Below, piece after piece: positions 18,994 through 28,698 of a stretch of 64,000 bases of DNA (its first letter is position 1; each line of letters starts with the position of its first letter). Source of the stretch: Pyropia yezoensis (lineage: Eukaryota; Rhodophyta; Bangiophyceae; Bangiales; Bangiaceae); the NCBI GenBank assembly GCA_009829735.1, contig CM020618.1, forward strand, positions 24,847,346 to 24,911,345, written 5' to 3'. The translations under genes and the position numbers were made by a program. Under the pieces are notes generated by a model that saw only the letters and a program-made list of their open reading frames with translations, had not been told where the DNA came from and ran no database searches.

Positions 18994-21277
18994 TGGCGCC
19001 GGGGCGGCCGCAGAGCGGGCGCCCGCGGCGGCAGCCGAGGAGCCGCCGGCTGTGGTGGCGAGCGAGGATCCGCCGGCTGTGGTAGCCGCTGAGGAACCGC
19101 CGGCTATGGCGGCGTTGGCCGAGGAACCGCCGGCGATGGTGGCGGCCGAGGAACCGCCGACGGTGGCGGCGACCGAGGAACTGCCGGCTGGGCTGACGGC
19201 CGCCGAGCCGGCGGATGTGGTGGCCGTCGGTCAATCGCCGGCCGCGGCAGTAACGGAGGAGCCGGCGGCGGCGGTTGCGGCTGTAGTGCCGCCCGAGCCG
19301 GTGGTCGAGCCGGCGGCGGCCGACCCCGCAGCAGCCGACCCGACGGTGGAGGCCGCCGACGCGGCGGCCGATGCGGCCGCCGAGCTGGCGGCCGAGCTGG
19401 TGGCCGAACAAGAGGCGGAGCTCGCGGCCCGCGCGGCCCCCGAACGGGCGGCGGCGGCGGCTGCCAAGCCGGCCGCCGCGGTGGCGGCGGCTGTGGCGGC
19501 GGCGCCCACTGCTGACAGCGGGGACGACGTTGGTCGTAGCGCTGCCCCCCGTGGTGGTGACCAGGTGCTGCCGCGCCCCGCCGCTGCCGCCGCCACCGCC
19601 GCCGCCGCTGTGCCGCCGACCATCTCTGCTGGGCCTATCCCCGCCGCCATGTTGCCGGCGGCGGCGGCGGCGGCGGCGCCCGGTGCCCGACACGGCCCGG
19701 CGGTGGTCGTGGCGGGACGGCACGCGCGCCATCTCCCCCCCCCGGCCGACCCATCGTCGGTCGTGGCAGGCCTCGTTGTCGCCGCCATCGTCACCGCTGC
19801 CGCGGCAGTCCAGGCTGTGGTGGGTGGCATTGTCGCCGCCGTCTCCGCGATGAGCGCCCGTGACGACGACGGCGGTAGTCGCAGCAGCAGCGGCGGCGGC
19901 GGCGGCGGCGGTAGCGGCGGCGGCGGCGGTGGCGGCGGCGGTGGGGGCGACAGGGGCGGCGGTGGCGGCGGCGGCGGTGGTGGTGACCGTGGCGGCAGCG
20001 GTGGTGGTGGCGGTGGCGGCAGCGGTGGTGGCGGCGGCGGTAGCGGTGGTGGTGGCGGTGACGGCTCACAGCGCACGTCGACCGTCGCCGCGCTGGTAGC
20101 CGCCGCGGTGGCCGCCGTGTGCGGCGCCCGCGGTGCAAACGCGTCGGCGGCACACGGAGAGCCACCCCCCCCACCCCCCGGCGCCAGCCGCAGCGGCGGC
20201 GGTGGTGGGGCAGGCGACGCCGACGGTGGCCCGTCAGCCGCCGAGGTCGCCGCCGCGGCCGCTGCCTTTTGCACGGTCGTCGCGGCCGCCGCCCGGTCGG
20301 CAGCTGCCGCGGCCGCACCGGTGATGGCGGAGTGGCTGGCGGCGGCTTCTGTGGTTTGGGGGGTGGTGGTGGCGGCGGCGACCGCCGCGGCCGCATGGGT
20401 GGCGGCCGTCGCCGCTGCTGCTGCCGACGGCTGGGCAGCCGCCGCGGCGGGGCGGCCGCCGGCCGCGCTGGCAGGTGGCGGGGCGGCTGATGACGACGCC
20501 GACGGACAGCCGCCGGCCACGGCGGCGGCAACGGCTGCCGCCATTGGCGCCCGCGCGCACTCGCTGCTGGCCGCCCTCCTCGCGGGTGGGCGTGATGGTG
20601 ACAGCGGGGGCGACGGCGGCGGCGGCGGCGGTAACAGCGGTGTCGGCGGTGGCGGCGGTGGGCCCGCAGCGGGGGGGCCGACGCCGACGCTGGCCGCCCT
20701 GGCCGCCGCCGCCCGCACCGCCCGCACCGTTGGCATCAGGCCGCTGGCCGCCGCCGCCCGCCGGGCGGCGACGGGCGACGGCGACGGCAATGGTGGGGGG
20801 GGTGGTGGTGGTGACGTCGGCGGCGGCGGGGGGCGGCCATGGTGGTCGTGGGTGGGCTCAGCCACCGGTCGCGACGGCGGCACCGCGGAGGGCCGCGGCA
20901 GCGGCGGCGGCGTTGGAGGCCCGCCCCCACCCGCCGCCTCCTCTGCCGGCGGTCTCCCCCCTTCAGCCATCTCGGCGGCCGCGTCGCGGGTGGCGGCCGC
21001 GCTGGCCGCCGAGGGCGTTTCGGCAAGCCACGTCGCCGCGCTGGTCACGGGCGTGACCGCCCTGCTGAGCCTGCCCCTCCTGGGAGTGCTGGCGCGCGTC
21101 GTTGCGGCGCACCGTGGCCGCCGCCGCGGCCGTGGCTGCCGCCGGGGTGGTCGTGGGTGGCGGTCGGCCCGCACAGACGGGTGGGCGTCCCCGCCCGGGG
21201 GGGGGTGGGGGGGTGGCGGGCAGGAGTGGGGGGGGTGGGGGGGTCGCCGGCGGGGGCGCCGCTGGCACTTCGACTGA
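18644..21277 (+). CDS. PB1-domain protein with long Ala/Gly-rich region
   Basis: 877 residues from ATG 18644, in a strong context (gcgccATGGcg). Residues about 18-97 form a PB1 domain: a first strand with the conserved basic position (VTRVKASLGGTIRRL), a central WAHLAAAVGGVYGV helix and the acidic OPCA motif YIDDEGDVVALSCDADLAEA. PB1 domains pair head to tail in signalling and autophagy scaffolds such as NBR1/p62. Next is a run of about six imperfect 12-residue repeats built on EEPPA-x-VAA. The rest is Ala-rich with a long Gly stretch encoded by GGC/GGT repeats. Three hydrophobic segments could be membrane-spanning: SVVAGLVVAAIVTAAAAVQA, AASVVWGVVVAAATAAAA and HVAALVTGVTALLSLPLLGV near the C-terminus, the last followed by a basic tail. 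No ZZ, UBA or kinase domain is seen. The domain call is firm; function is unknown. Confidence 0.8.
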
Positions 21278-21684
21278 CCGACTGCCGGCGGCCAGGACGC
21301 ACGGGGGGCGGGCGGGGAACTGTGACGGGCTGGCGCGCGCCGCGCGACGGGCGGTGGGAGTCGTGCGCGTCGGTCGCCCGGTGGTCCGTGCCGGTTGGCG
21401 TCGACCCCTTGACGGGAAGCAGCGGCGAGGAGCCCAGACGCGGGGAGCCCCGCAGGGGGCTGGGAACAGACAAGAACAAAAAACCTGGGGCCCTGCATGC
21501 TACTGGCTCTGTAGAGATGCACGTGCAACAAGCCACAAGCGGCCCAACCGGAACCCCCTGGGCGACGTCCGCGGGCGCCACCGTATCGGTGCTGCCCCAA
21601 GAATGGGTCGCCCTCTCTACCTTGCCCGCACGCGCCGCACAGCCACCGCCCCCTGCCCCGTCCCCCCGCGCACGCCCCGTCCGT
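21278..21684. other. Convergent intergenic region
   Basis: 3' regions of the PB1 gene (+) and the SRP54 gene (-). Nothing else recognised. Confidence 0.5.
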
Positions 21685-23523
21685 CTATTTTCCAAAGCCC
21701 CGCTTGGGCGCGCTTTGTGCCTTCTTCTTGCTCGCCTTGCGGCGCTGCGCGCGGTTGACAGACGGCGGTGCCCCCCCCCCGGGCCCGTCTGGCCCGCCCG
21801 GCCCACCGCCCTGCTCGGCCATCATCTTCTTGCTCATCTTGGCCATCATGGTCCGCATGCGCTGAAAGTCCGACACGAGCGTCTTGGCGTCCGCGACGGA
21901 GCGGCCAGAGCCGCGGGCAATGCGGCTGAGGCGCGACGCCGCGGCGCCGCCGCTGCCCAGCAGGTCTGGCTGCCGCCGCTCCGCGACGGTCATGGAGTTG
22001 ATGAGGCAGGTGGCCAGCTTGAGCTTCTGCTCCGCCTGGGCCATCTGCTGCCCCGAGATGCTGCCAACGCCCGGCAGCATCTTCATCAGCCCCCCAAACG
22101 AGCCCATCGTGCTGATCATCTTGCTCTGCTTGAGGAAGTCCTCGAAGTCAAACGTGTTTTCCACCATCCGCTTGGTCAGCGCCTCTGCCTCCTTCACGTC
22201 CATTGCCTCCTCCGCCTTGTCCACCAGCGTCAGCACGTCGCCCATACCCAGGATGCGCGAGGCCATCCGCTCGGGGAAAAACGGCTCCAGCTTTTCCACC
22301 TTTTCGCCCGTGCCGACAAACTTGATTGGCTTGCCCGACACCGACTGCACCGACAGGGCGGCACCACCACGGGTGTCCCCGTCGAGCTTGGTGAGGATGG
22401 CCCCCGTGATACCCACACTATCGTTGAAGGCGCGGGTGAGGTTGGCCGCCTCCTGACCCGTCATTGCATCCACGACCAGCAGCGTGTCGTCGGGGCGAGT
22501 GGCCGCCTTGACGTCCCGGAGCTCCCGCATCAGCTTGTCATTGATGACCTGCCGGCCAGCAGTATCAATAATGACGGTGTCGTACTTGCCCTCCTCCGCG
22601 GCCGTTAGCCCGCGACGGGCAATCTCCACCGCGCCCAGCTCCAGGTCCGCAGTGAAGACGTCCACATCAATCATGCCGGCGAGCGTCTGCAGCTGCTCCA
22701 CCGCTGCCGGCCGGTACACATCGCACGCCACGAGGAGCACCTTGGGCGGTGGCCCCGGTGGTGCCGCGGGCGGCGGCGACGGCGGCACCTTTTCAAGCAT
22801 CGCCGCCGAGGCGCTGGGCTTGTCGCCCTTGCGGGACTTGACGTAGAGCGCCAACTTGGCGGCCGCCGTCGTCTTACCCGCCCCCTGCAGGCCGGCCAAC
22901 AGCACCACCGTCGGCCCCGACCCGGCCGCCCGCCGTGCCAGCGGCGCAGCGTCCTTGCCCATCACACGCGTCAGCTCCTCATAGATGATCTTGATAAACT
23001 GCTGGCCGGGCTCCACCCCCGCCACCACCTGGCTTCCCACCGCCCGCTCCCGCACGTCCGCAATCAGCTGGTCCACCACCCGCAGGTTCACGTCCGCGTC
23101 GAGCATGGAGCGGCGGACCTCCTTGAGGGCACCCCCAATATTGGCCTCGGTGATTTTGTCCGTGCCGCGCAGCTTGCGGACGGTCTGGTCCATCTTTTCG
23201 GCTAGGGACTCAAACATCATAGACAGGGGGGCCGACGAGCCGCCGCCGCCGCAGCCGCCACCGGGGGCGGGGGCACCGCAAGGGGGGGAGGGGGACGCCG
23301 CGCCATGCCGCCGCCGCGGTCTTGGCACCGCGCCATTAGGAAGAGGTGGGAGCAGCGCACAAGCGCCGGCGGTCTTTCCCAGAGCGGTGGTGCCCGTCAA
23401 CCAGACGGGGCGGGTGCGGGAGAGGGCAGCCGCCGCGAAGGGTGCCGCCGCGGGAGCCACCGCCGCCCAGGGGGTGGCGGCAAACGCCGCCACGCAGCTG
23501 CCCGTTGGTGCTCCAGACGCCAT
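21685..23523 (-). CDS. cpSRP54: Plastid signal recognition particle GTPase SRP54
   Basis: SRP54/Ffh GTPase that binds hydrophobic signals and delivers them to membranes through FtsY; the plastid form serves thylakoid membrane insertion. The product is 612 residues. Residues 1-101 are Ala/Pro/Arg-rich and look like a plastid transit peptide. The N domain begins at MMFESLAEKMDQTV (102). The G domain has GLQGAGKTT (211-219), DVYRPAA (268-274), DTAGR (320-324) and TKLDGDTRGG (378-387). The M domain contains GSFGGLMKMLPG, INSMTVAERRQPDLL and RIARGSG, close to bacterial Ffh. Spelling throughout is cyanobacterial/plastid rather than cytosolic. A Pro-rich insertion (about 235-260) interrupts the G domain after the first motif. 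ATG 23523 has a good context and opens the transit peptide. It is divergent from the FAM32A-like gene. Confidence 0.96.
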   Translation of the reverse strand: MASGAPTGSCVAAFAATPWAAVAPAAAPFAAAALSRTRPVWLTGTTALGKTAGACALLPPLPNGAVPRPRRRHGAASPSPPCGAPAPGGGCGGGGSSAPLSMMFESLAEKMDQTVRKLRGTDKITEANIGGALKEVRRSMLDADVNLRVVDQLIADVRERAVGSQVVAGVEPGQQFIKIIYEELTRVMGKDAAPLARRAAGSGPTVVLLAGLQGAGKTTAAAKLALYVKSRKGDKPSASAAMLEKVPPSPPPAAPPGPPPKVLLVACDVYRPAAVEQLQTLAGMIDVDVFTADLELGAVEIARRGLTAAEEGKYDTVIIDTAGRQVINDKLMRELRDVKAATRPDDTLLVVDAMTGQEAANLTRAFNDSVGITGAILTKLDGDTRGGAALSVQSVSGKPIKFVGTGEKVEKLEPFFPERMASRILGMGDVLTLVDKAEEAMDVKEAEALTKRMVENTFDFEDFLKQSKMISTMGSFGGLMKMLPGVGSISGQQMAQAEQKLKLATCLINSMTVAERRQPDLLGSGGAAASRLSRIARGSGRSVADAKTLVSDFQRMRTMMAKMSKKMMAEQGGGPGGPDGPGGGAPPSVNRAQRRKASKKKAQSAPKRGFGK

Positions 23524-23927
23524 GGCGGTAGGGCCCCGGCTGCTCAGCCAAGACCAGACCGCGACGAGGGAGACGGACCACAAACCGCAACGGCAGTGAC
23601 AACGGGTGGACGCCGGCTGGCGGCGGATGCCTGGGCGAGGTCGCATCTCCGTGCGAAGGCCGTGCCGAGTGATCCTCAGCAAACCAAGAGGTGGAACGAA
23701 AACGACTTAAACATGGCCATTGAGATTTCCAAGTGGAGCTCACAGTATATAGTCAACGAAAGCCCGCGGTAAGTACTCTCAAGTACTCGCGTGGTCATCT
23801 TGCACCCTTGGTCGCGACGAAGGGACGCGCGTGTGCCCGTCTGTCCCCTTTCCCAACGGCCGCAGGTGTTTTATACGCGTCCTGCCTTCTCTCTTCCGAG
23901 GACCCCTTACCTGGACCAGACCCCCCC
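23524..23927. promoter_or_regulatory. Bidirectional promoter region
   Basis: 404 bp between the divergent SRP54 (-) and FAM32A-like (+) starts. A TATATAG string at about 23753 is a possible TATA element for the plus-strand gene, about 175 bp before its ATG. Confidence 0.4.
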
Positions 23928-25084
23928 ATGGCGCCGTCGTCAGCGGCGGCGATGGCGGCGGCACGAGCTGCCCCCGCCGCCCCCCCCGACGCGGACGGGG
24001 ACCCCGACGCGGCGGCCTACGCGAGCCTCATCCCCGAGCCCCTGCGGCTGCACCGTGGCGGGGAGCTGCTCTCCCTCCCCGCCCTGCTACCCGTTGCGTC
24101 CCGCCCGCCAGCAGCGCCGCCGGCAGCCTCCTCGTCATCTCTGCCCCCCGCGGGAGCAGGGGTGGTGGCGGTGGACGCCGAGGCGCGCCTCGCCGCGCTG
24201 CGCGCGCGGGGGGAGGCGTCGCCAGAGCGGGCCGGGGGCGCCCCCTTTTCTGCCTCGGCCTCGTCGTCTTCCGCGTCGACCGTGTCGTCGCCTTCGTCGT
24301 CGTCGTCGTCCTCCCCCTCCCCCTCCCCCCCCGCGTCGCCGTCGGTGGGTGCCCGACGCGAGGCGCTGCGGCTGCCAGCGGACGCGGCGGCGGACGCGGC
24401 GGGTGCGCTGGTGGGCGCGGCGGGCGCGGCGGGCGCGGCGGGCGGCGACCGCCCCGACGGCGGGGCGGGCGTGGGCGCGGGCGCGGGCGCCGACGAGGAC
24501 GGCCCCGCGACGGCGGCGGCGGGCGGGGTGATTCTGCCGGCGGGTCCGACGGCGGCGGAGCGGGCGTTTGGGAGCGTGGCGGAGCGCCGCGAGGCGGAGC
24601 GCATCGCCGCGGCGGCGCGGGTGACCCACCGGGAGAACATTGAGGTACGTTTTTGGGGGATGTGGACGGGGGGGGAAGGGGGGGCGGGAGGCTGCTGCTG
24701 TTGCGGTTGCTGCGGTGGCGGCCCGCCCTCGCTGGAGGCCGCAGCGAGGGCGGGTGGCGTCGCGCGGGAGGAGGAGTGTCGGTGGCGCCGCGCGGGAGGA
24801 GGAGTGTCGGTGGCGCGTGCGGTGGCCCTGGCGGCGGCGCCGCCGTTTGGGTCGGTGCAATGGAGCCCGAGTGGACGCGCGCGGGGCCGCGCGGATGGCC
24901 TGGCTTTATCTTTGGCTGGGCACTGTTGACTGACCTGCCTGTGTCGTTTGTGTGTCTGATTACCGCTCCCGTATGCCTCCTTTCCCCGGGGGTCTGGGAC
25001 GTCGACCGCCCACAGGCGTTCAACGCGACGCTTGCCAAGGAACCTGAGCACTACGACCTGTTCAAGGTAGGCCTCACCAAGTAG
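23928..25084 (+). CDS. FAM32A: FAM32A homologue (spliceosomal exon-ligation factor), one intron
   Basis: FAM32A is a small late-spliceosome protein that in humans reaches the catalytic centre during exon ligation. Exon 1 is 23928-24644, the intron 24645-25015 (371 bp, GTACGT...CACAG) and exon 2 25016-25084. The junction falls between codons (phase 0) and joins THRENIE to AFNATLAKEPEHYD. The conserved end of the family is clear: TAAERAFGSVAERREAERI, then HRENIE-AFNATLAKEPEHYDLFKVGLTK at the extreme C-terminus, like the F-N-x-x-L...EHYD...K-V-x-x-TK ending of FAM32A. The 261-residue protein is over twice the human length because the first ~200 residues are Ala/Ser/Gly-rich filler, including serine runs from TCG repeats. 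Without splicing the frame runs into unrelated sequence, so the intron is needed to restore the conserved tail. Confidence 0.87.
24753..24808 (+). repeat. 28-bp tandem duplication inside the FAM32A intron
   Basis: Two adjacent 28-bp units (24753-24780 and 24781-24808) differing at one base, plus the start of a third copy. Confidence 0.9.
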
Positions 25085-25449
25085 GCCGCCCTGCCCGCCC
25101 GCACCTACACTTCGCGCCCTGCGTGTTGCGTGTGGGGGTGGTATCTCGTGCGCGCTTTTTGTTTCCTTCTTTCCCGTCCGCTACTGTCGTTGTCCCTTCC
25201 TGAAGGGCGCCCAACCACGCCAAACCACGACCCCACCGCCGCTCCGCACCTCGCTGAATGCCCGCCTTTTGACCCCTCCCCCACCCCTGCCGTGCACGCT
25301 GCCTTCCATCTCGGCACCATCATCTTCCTACCCTTCCGCCCCCCGCCCCTTTCCCTCCGCCCTCTTTCCCGCCCGTCTCGTCTCGCTGCTGCTCGTCTTG
25401 TTCGCGACGGCCGCCGCCGACGCGCAGCCGCCCACCACGCATTTGGGAG
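25085..25449. other. Convergent intergenic region
   Basis: 3' regions of the FAM32A-like gene (+) and the following minus-strand gene. No other feature seen. Confidence 0.5.
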
Positions 25450-25794
25450 TTAACCCATCCAACCGGACCCACCGCGCGGCGGTCGACCCGCCACAGCCGC
25501 CGCCGCTGCGGCGGCCGCTGCCGTCGCCACTGCCGGCGGCGGGGTGTCAAATAGGCGGCTGCGGCGGAGGCGCCACGTCGGCGTCGACGGCGCCCGCATC
25601 AGCGCGCCTAGCCGCGCGCACAGCTCGGTGGACAGGATGGGCGGGTCGTCATCGTCGTCGGCAGCCCCGTCCGGGGTGCCCCCTCCGCCGCCCCCGCCGC
25701 CGCCGCCGCCGGTGGCGCCGGCACCGACTGCCGCCACGGGCAGCGGCGGCAGCGGCGGCGGCGGGGGGGGGAGCGGCGGTGGCGGCGCCCGGCC

Positions 25795-25825
<31 letters not shown>

Positions 25826-26155
25826 GCGGCGGCAGCGGCGCGCAGCGGGGGCGGCGCCACCGACGGGCCGCCGTCGTCCATGCAGCCGATACCAGCCGCG
25901 ACGGCAGGCCCCCGCGGCCGTCGTGGCAGCGGCGGGGGCGTCAGCGCAAGGTGCACGCGGTCGCGCTTGCGGCCGCCGCCGGCGGCGGCGCCCCCGCCGG
26001 CCCTGGCACCCCCACGTGCCGGCGGCGGCCCGTCGGCCGTGCATGCCGCCGCCGCCGCCGCCGCCCAACCGGGGTGGCTTGCCGGCGCTGCGCCCAGCCG
26101 GACGCCGGCGTTGAGGTTGCCCCGGGAGAGGGCGGCCAGCGGCGGCCGGTCGGGC

Positions 26156-26193
<38 letters not shown>

Positions 26194-28275
26194 AGCCGCG
26201 GCGGCGGCGGCAGCCGCGGCGGCGGCACGGGCGGTGGCGGTGGCGGTGGGGGGGTGCCCCCCGCCGGCGGTGGTGGCCCCCTTCCCCACCGCCTGCTCGC
26301 CAAAGGTGTGGGAGCGCGTGCGGGGTGCGCCGCCGCCGGGGGGTTCCCCGGCTGCGCCCGCCGGCCGCCAGAGCGCCGACTTGCTGCCACTTCCCACGGT
26401 GATGCGCACTGTGGAGACGGGGACGGAGGGTGGTGGGGTTTTGGGGGAAAGGGGGGGGGGAAGGGGGGCGGGAGGAACGGATGGCAGCCAGGGGGCCAAG
26501 AGAGGATTGGTGCACACGCGGGGGGGCGGGGCAGAGCCGCGGGGAGCGGGTCGGTAGGTCAGTCAGTCAGTCCATTGTGTTGCGCGAGCGTGTGCTCCAC
26601 GGCGGCGGCGGTTAACGAGCAAACACCCTCATGCACGGAGGAGGTTGCGGTGCGGAGGCGGCCACCTCTACGCGCGCGCAGGGAGGCGGCGTGCGCCACA
26701 GGCGGGGTCCCCTCTGCCACGTACCTCTGTCGGACAAGAGCCGCCGCCGCCGCGGGGCGCCCTGTCGGGGGGGCGTCACGGGCGGCACCACCGGCAGCGC
26801 CGCCGCCACTGCCGCTGCCGCCGCCGTCGTGGGGCCGGCGGGCGCCGACCGCCTGCGTGGCCGTGACGATGGCCGCCCCCCCGCCGGGCGGGCAGCCTGC
26901 AGCGTCGGCGGTGGTGGTGGTGGTGGGGGGGGTGGCGGCGGCAGCGGCGGCGGGGGGGGTGGCAGGGGGGGGGGGGGCGGCGCCGCCGCCGCCGCGGCCC
27001 CCACCAGTGGCCCCTGCCGCCGCCGCGGCCGCCGCGTGCCGCGCGGGCGGCCGCCCCCAGTACCGCCGTCACCACCACCCCGCGCCGCTGCCGCCGTTGT
27101 GGGCGGTGGGGACGACCGGCACCGTCGCCGTAATGACCGTGGCGGCAGCGGCGGCGGCGGCGGCGGCGGCGGCGGTGGTGGGGGTGGGGGTGGTGGGGGT
27201 GGGGGTGGTGGGGGTGGTGGTGGTGGTGGTGGGGGTGGTGCCATTGACGGTGGGGTGGGCCAGCCAGAGGCGGCGACCGCCCTCCTCCCCGGCAGGGGCA
27301 TCCCCGTCCCGTGTGGGCGCGGCGGTGGCGGCGGCGGGGGCGGGGGCGGCGGCGGCGGCGGGGGCGGCCCCCCGCAGGCGTCCTCCCCCCCGTCTGCCGC
27401 ATAGTCGATGCGGCGGCTGACCCGCCGGGGCGGCGGCGGCGACCGCACGGCGGGGGTGGGGGACGAAAAGGGCGCCCCCGCCGCGGCGGCGGCGGCGGCA
27501 GCGTCGCCGGGGGTGGCCGTGGCGGGCGGGAGGGGGGCGCCGCCAAACGGGTCGTCGGTGCCGTACCAGCCGGGGACGCCCAACGGGGGGAAGCCTGGTA
27601 GGGAGGGGAAGGAAAAGGGGGGGGGGGGGGGGGGGGGGGTGGGGGGCAAGAGCAAGGCGGCACAAGACGGACGAGCGGGAGGCGGGGGAGGCGTTGGGTT
27701 AGTATGGGCGCCCCGGGGGGGTCGGTCCCCTCCCCCTGCGCTGCGCTCCGCGCGGGGCGGGGACGTGGCCGCCTTCCCGGCCGGCCGCCACGCGCACCGC
27801 CGCCGCCGCCGGCGGCCGTGCCAAGAGAGGATCCCCGCGGCTTCGTACAGAGGCAACCACTCGCCGGCACCACCCCCCCCCCCCCCCCGGCCACCCCATC
27901 TACCACCTCCCTTCTTCTCCCATTCCATCCCCCCCCCCACCCCCCCCCCCAGTCTCTACGTACCCGACTCGGCGTCGACCGCGTCGGGGAGCCCCCCCCC
28001 CCACGAGGAGGGCGTCCACACGGCGGGCGCCCACGCGTAGGCGCCCTCGAGGGGGGATGGCAGCAGGCCCGTTGCCGACAGCAGCCCCGCGGGCGTGCCA
28101 CCGCCGCCGCCGCTGCCCGCCGCCGCCGCCGCTGCTGCTGCTGCTGCTGCTGCTGTTGCCGCTGCGGCTGCCGCGGTCGTCGCGCCTGCGGCGGCCGCGG
28201 TGGCCCCTGCCAACGGCGTGGTGGGGCCCCTCCCCGGGGCAGGCGTCGCGGCGCCCGCCGGCCCTGCCACCGTAC

Positions 28276-28307
<32 letters not shown>

Positions 28308-28423
28308 CACCGCCCACCCCCGTGGCGGCGTTGACCGCCGCGGGTGTCCCCCGCCGCCCCACCGCCGCCGACGCCGTCGCCCCCCCCCCCAACGCGGCCG
28401 TCGCCCCCCCCTCCGCCGCCACC

Positions 28424-28455
<32 letters not shown>

Positions 28456-28698
28456 CGTGCCTGCTGCCGCCGCCGCCATCCCCGGCGGGGTCCCCCCCCC
28501 CCCCGCGGCGGGGGTGTGGCGGCGGCGGGTCGGGGTGGCGGCGGCCCAGGGGAAGGGCGCCGCCGCCCCGCCGGCCGCCCCGCCCCCCGTGGACGTCACC
28601 GGGCGCAGCGGGGAGGGGGAGCCGTAGGGGTGGTGGCGGCGGCCGCTGCCGACGAGCAGCCGCCGGGGGGGCAGCGGCGAGTAGCCGTGGGATGCCAT
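25450..28698 (-). CDS. Unknown Pro/Ala/Gly-rich protein, three exons proposed
   Basis: Exon 3 is 25450-26408, exon 2 26725-27594 and exon 1 27964 to about 28698. Both introns (27595-27963 and 26409-26724, 369 and 316 bp) have GTACGT donors and CAG acceptors, and both junctions are phase 1 and keep the frame. The first intron has a perfect TACTAAC branch site (27698-27704) and a pyrimidine tract before CTACCAG. The product would begin MASHGYSPLPPRRLL. Less repetitive islands are LLPSPLEGAYAWAPAVW at the exon 1 end, FPPLGVPGWYGTDDPFGG at the exon 2 start, VRITVGSGSKSALWRPAG at the exon 3 start, and PPILSTELCARLGALMRAPS near the C-terminus. Between the proposed ATG and the exon 1 end the reading frame changes once, within a GGC repeat and G-run region, so either the start is elsewhere or the assembly has an indel. 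No family recognised. Confidence 0.5.

Noticed and set aside
24753-24808. Possible CRISPR-like repeat
   Set aside because: Only two adjacent units without spacers, inside a eukaryotic intron; simple tandem duplication.
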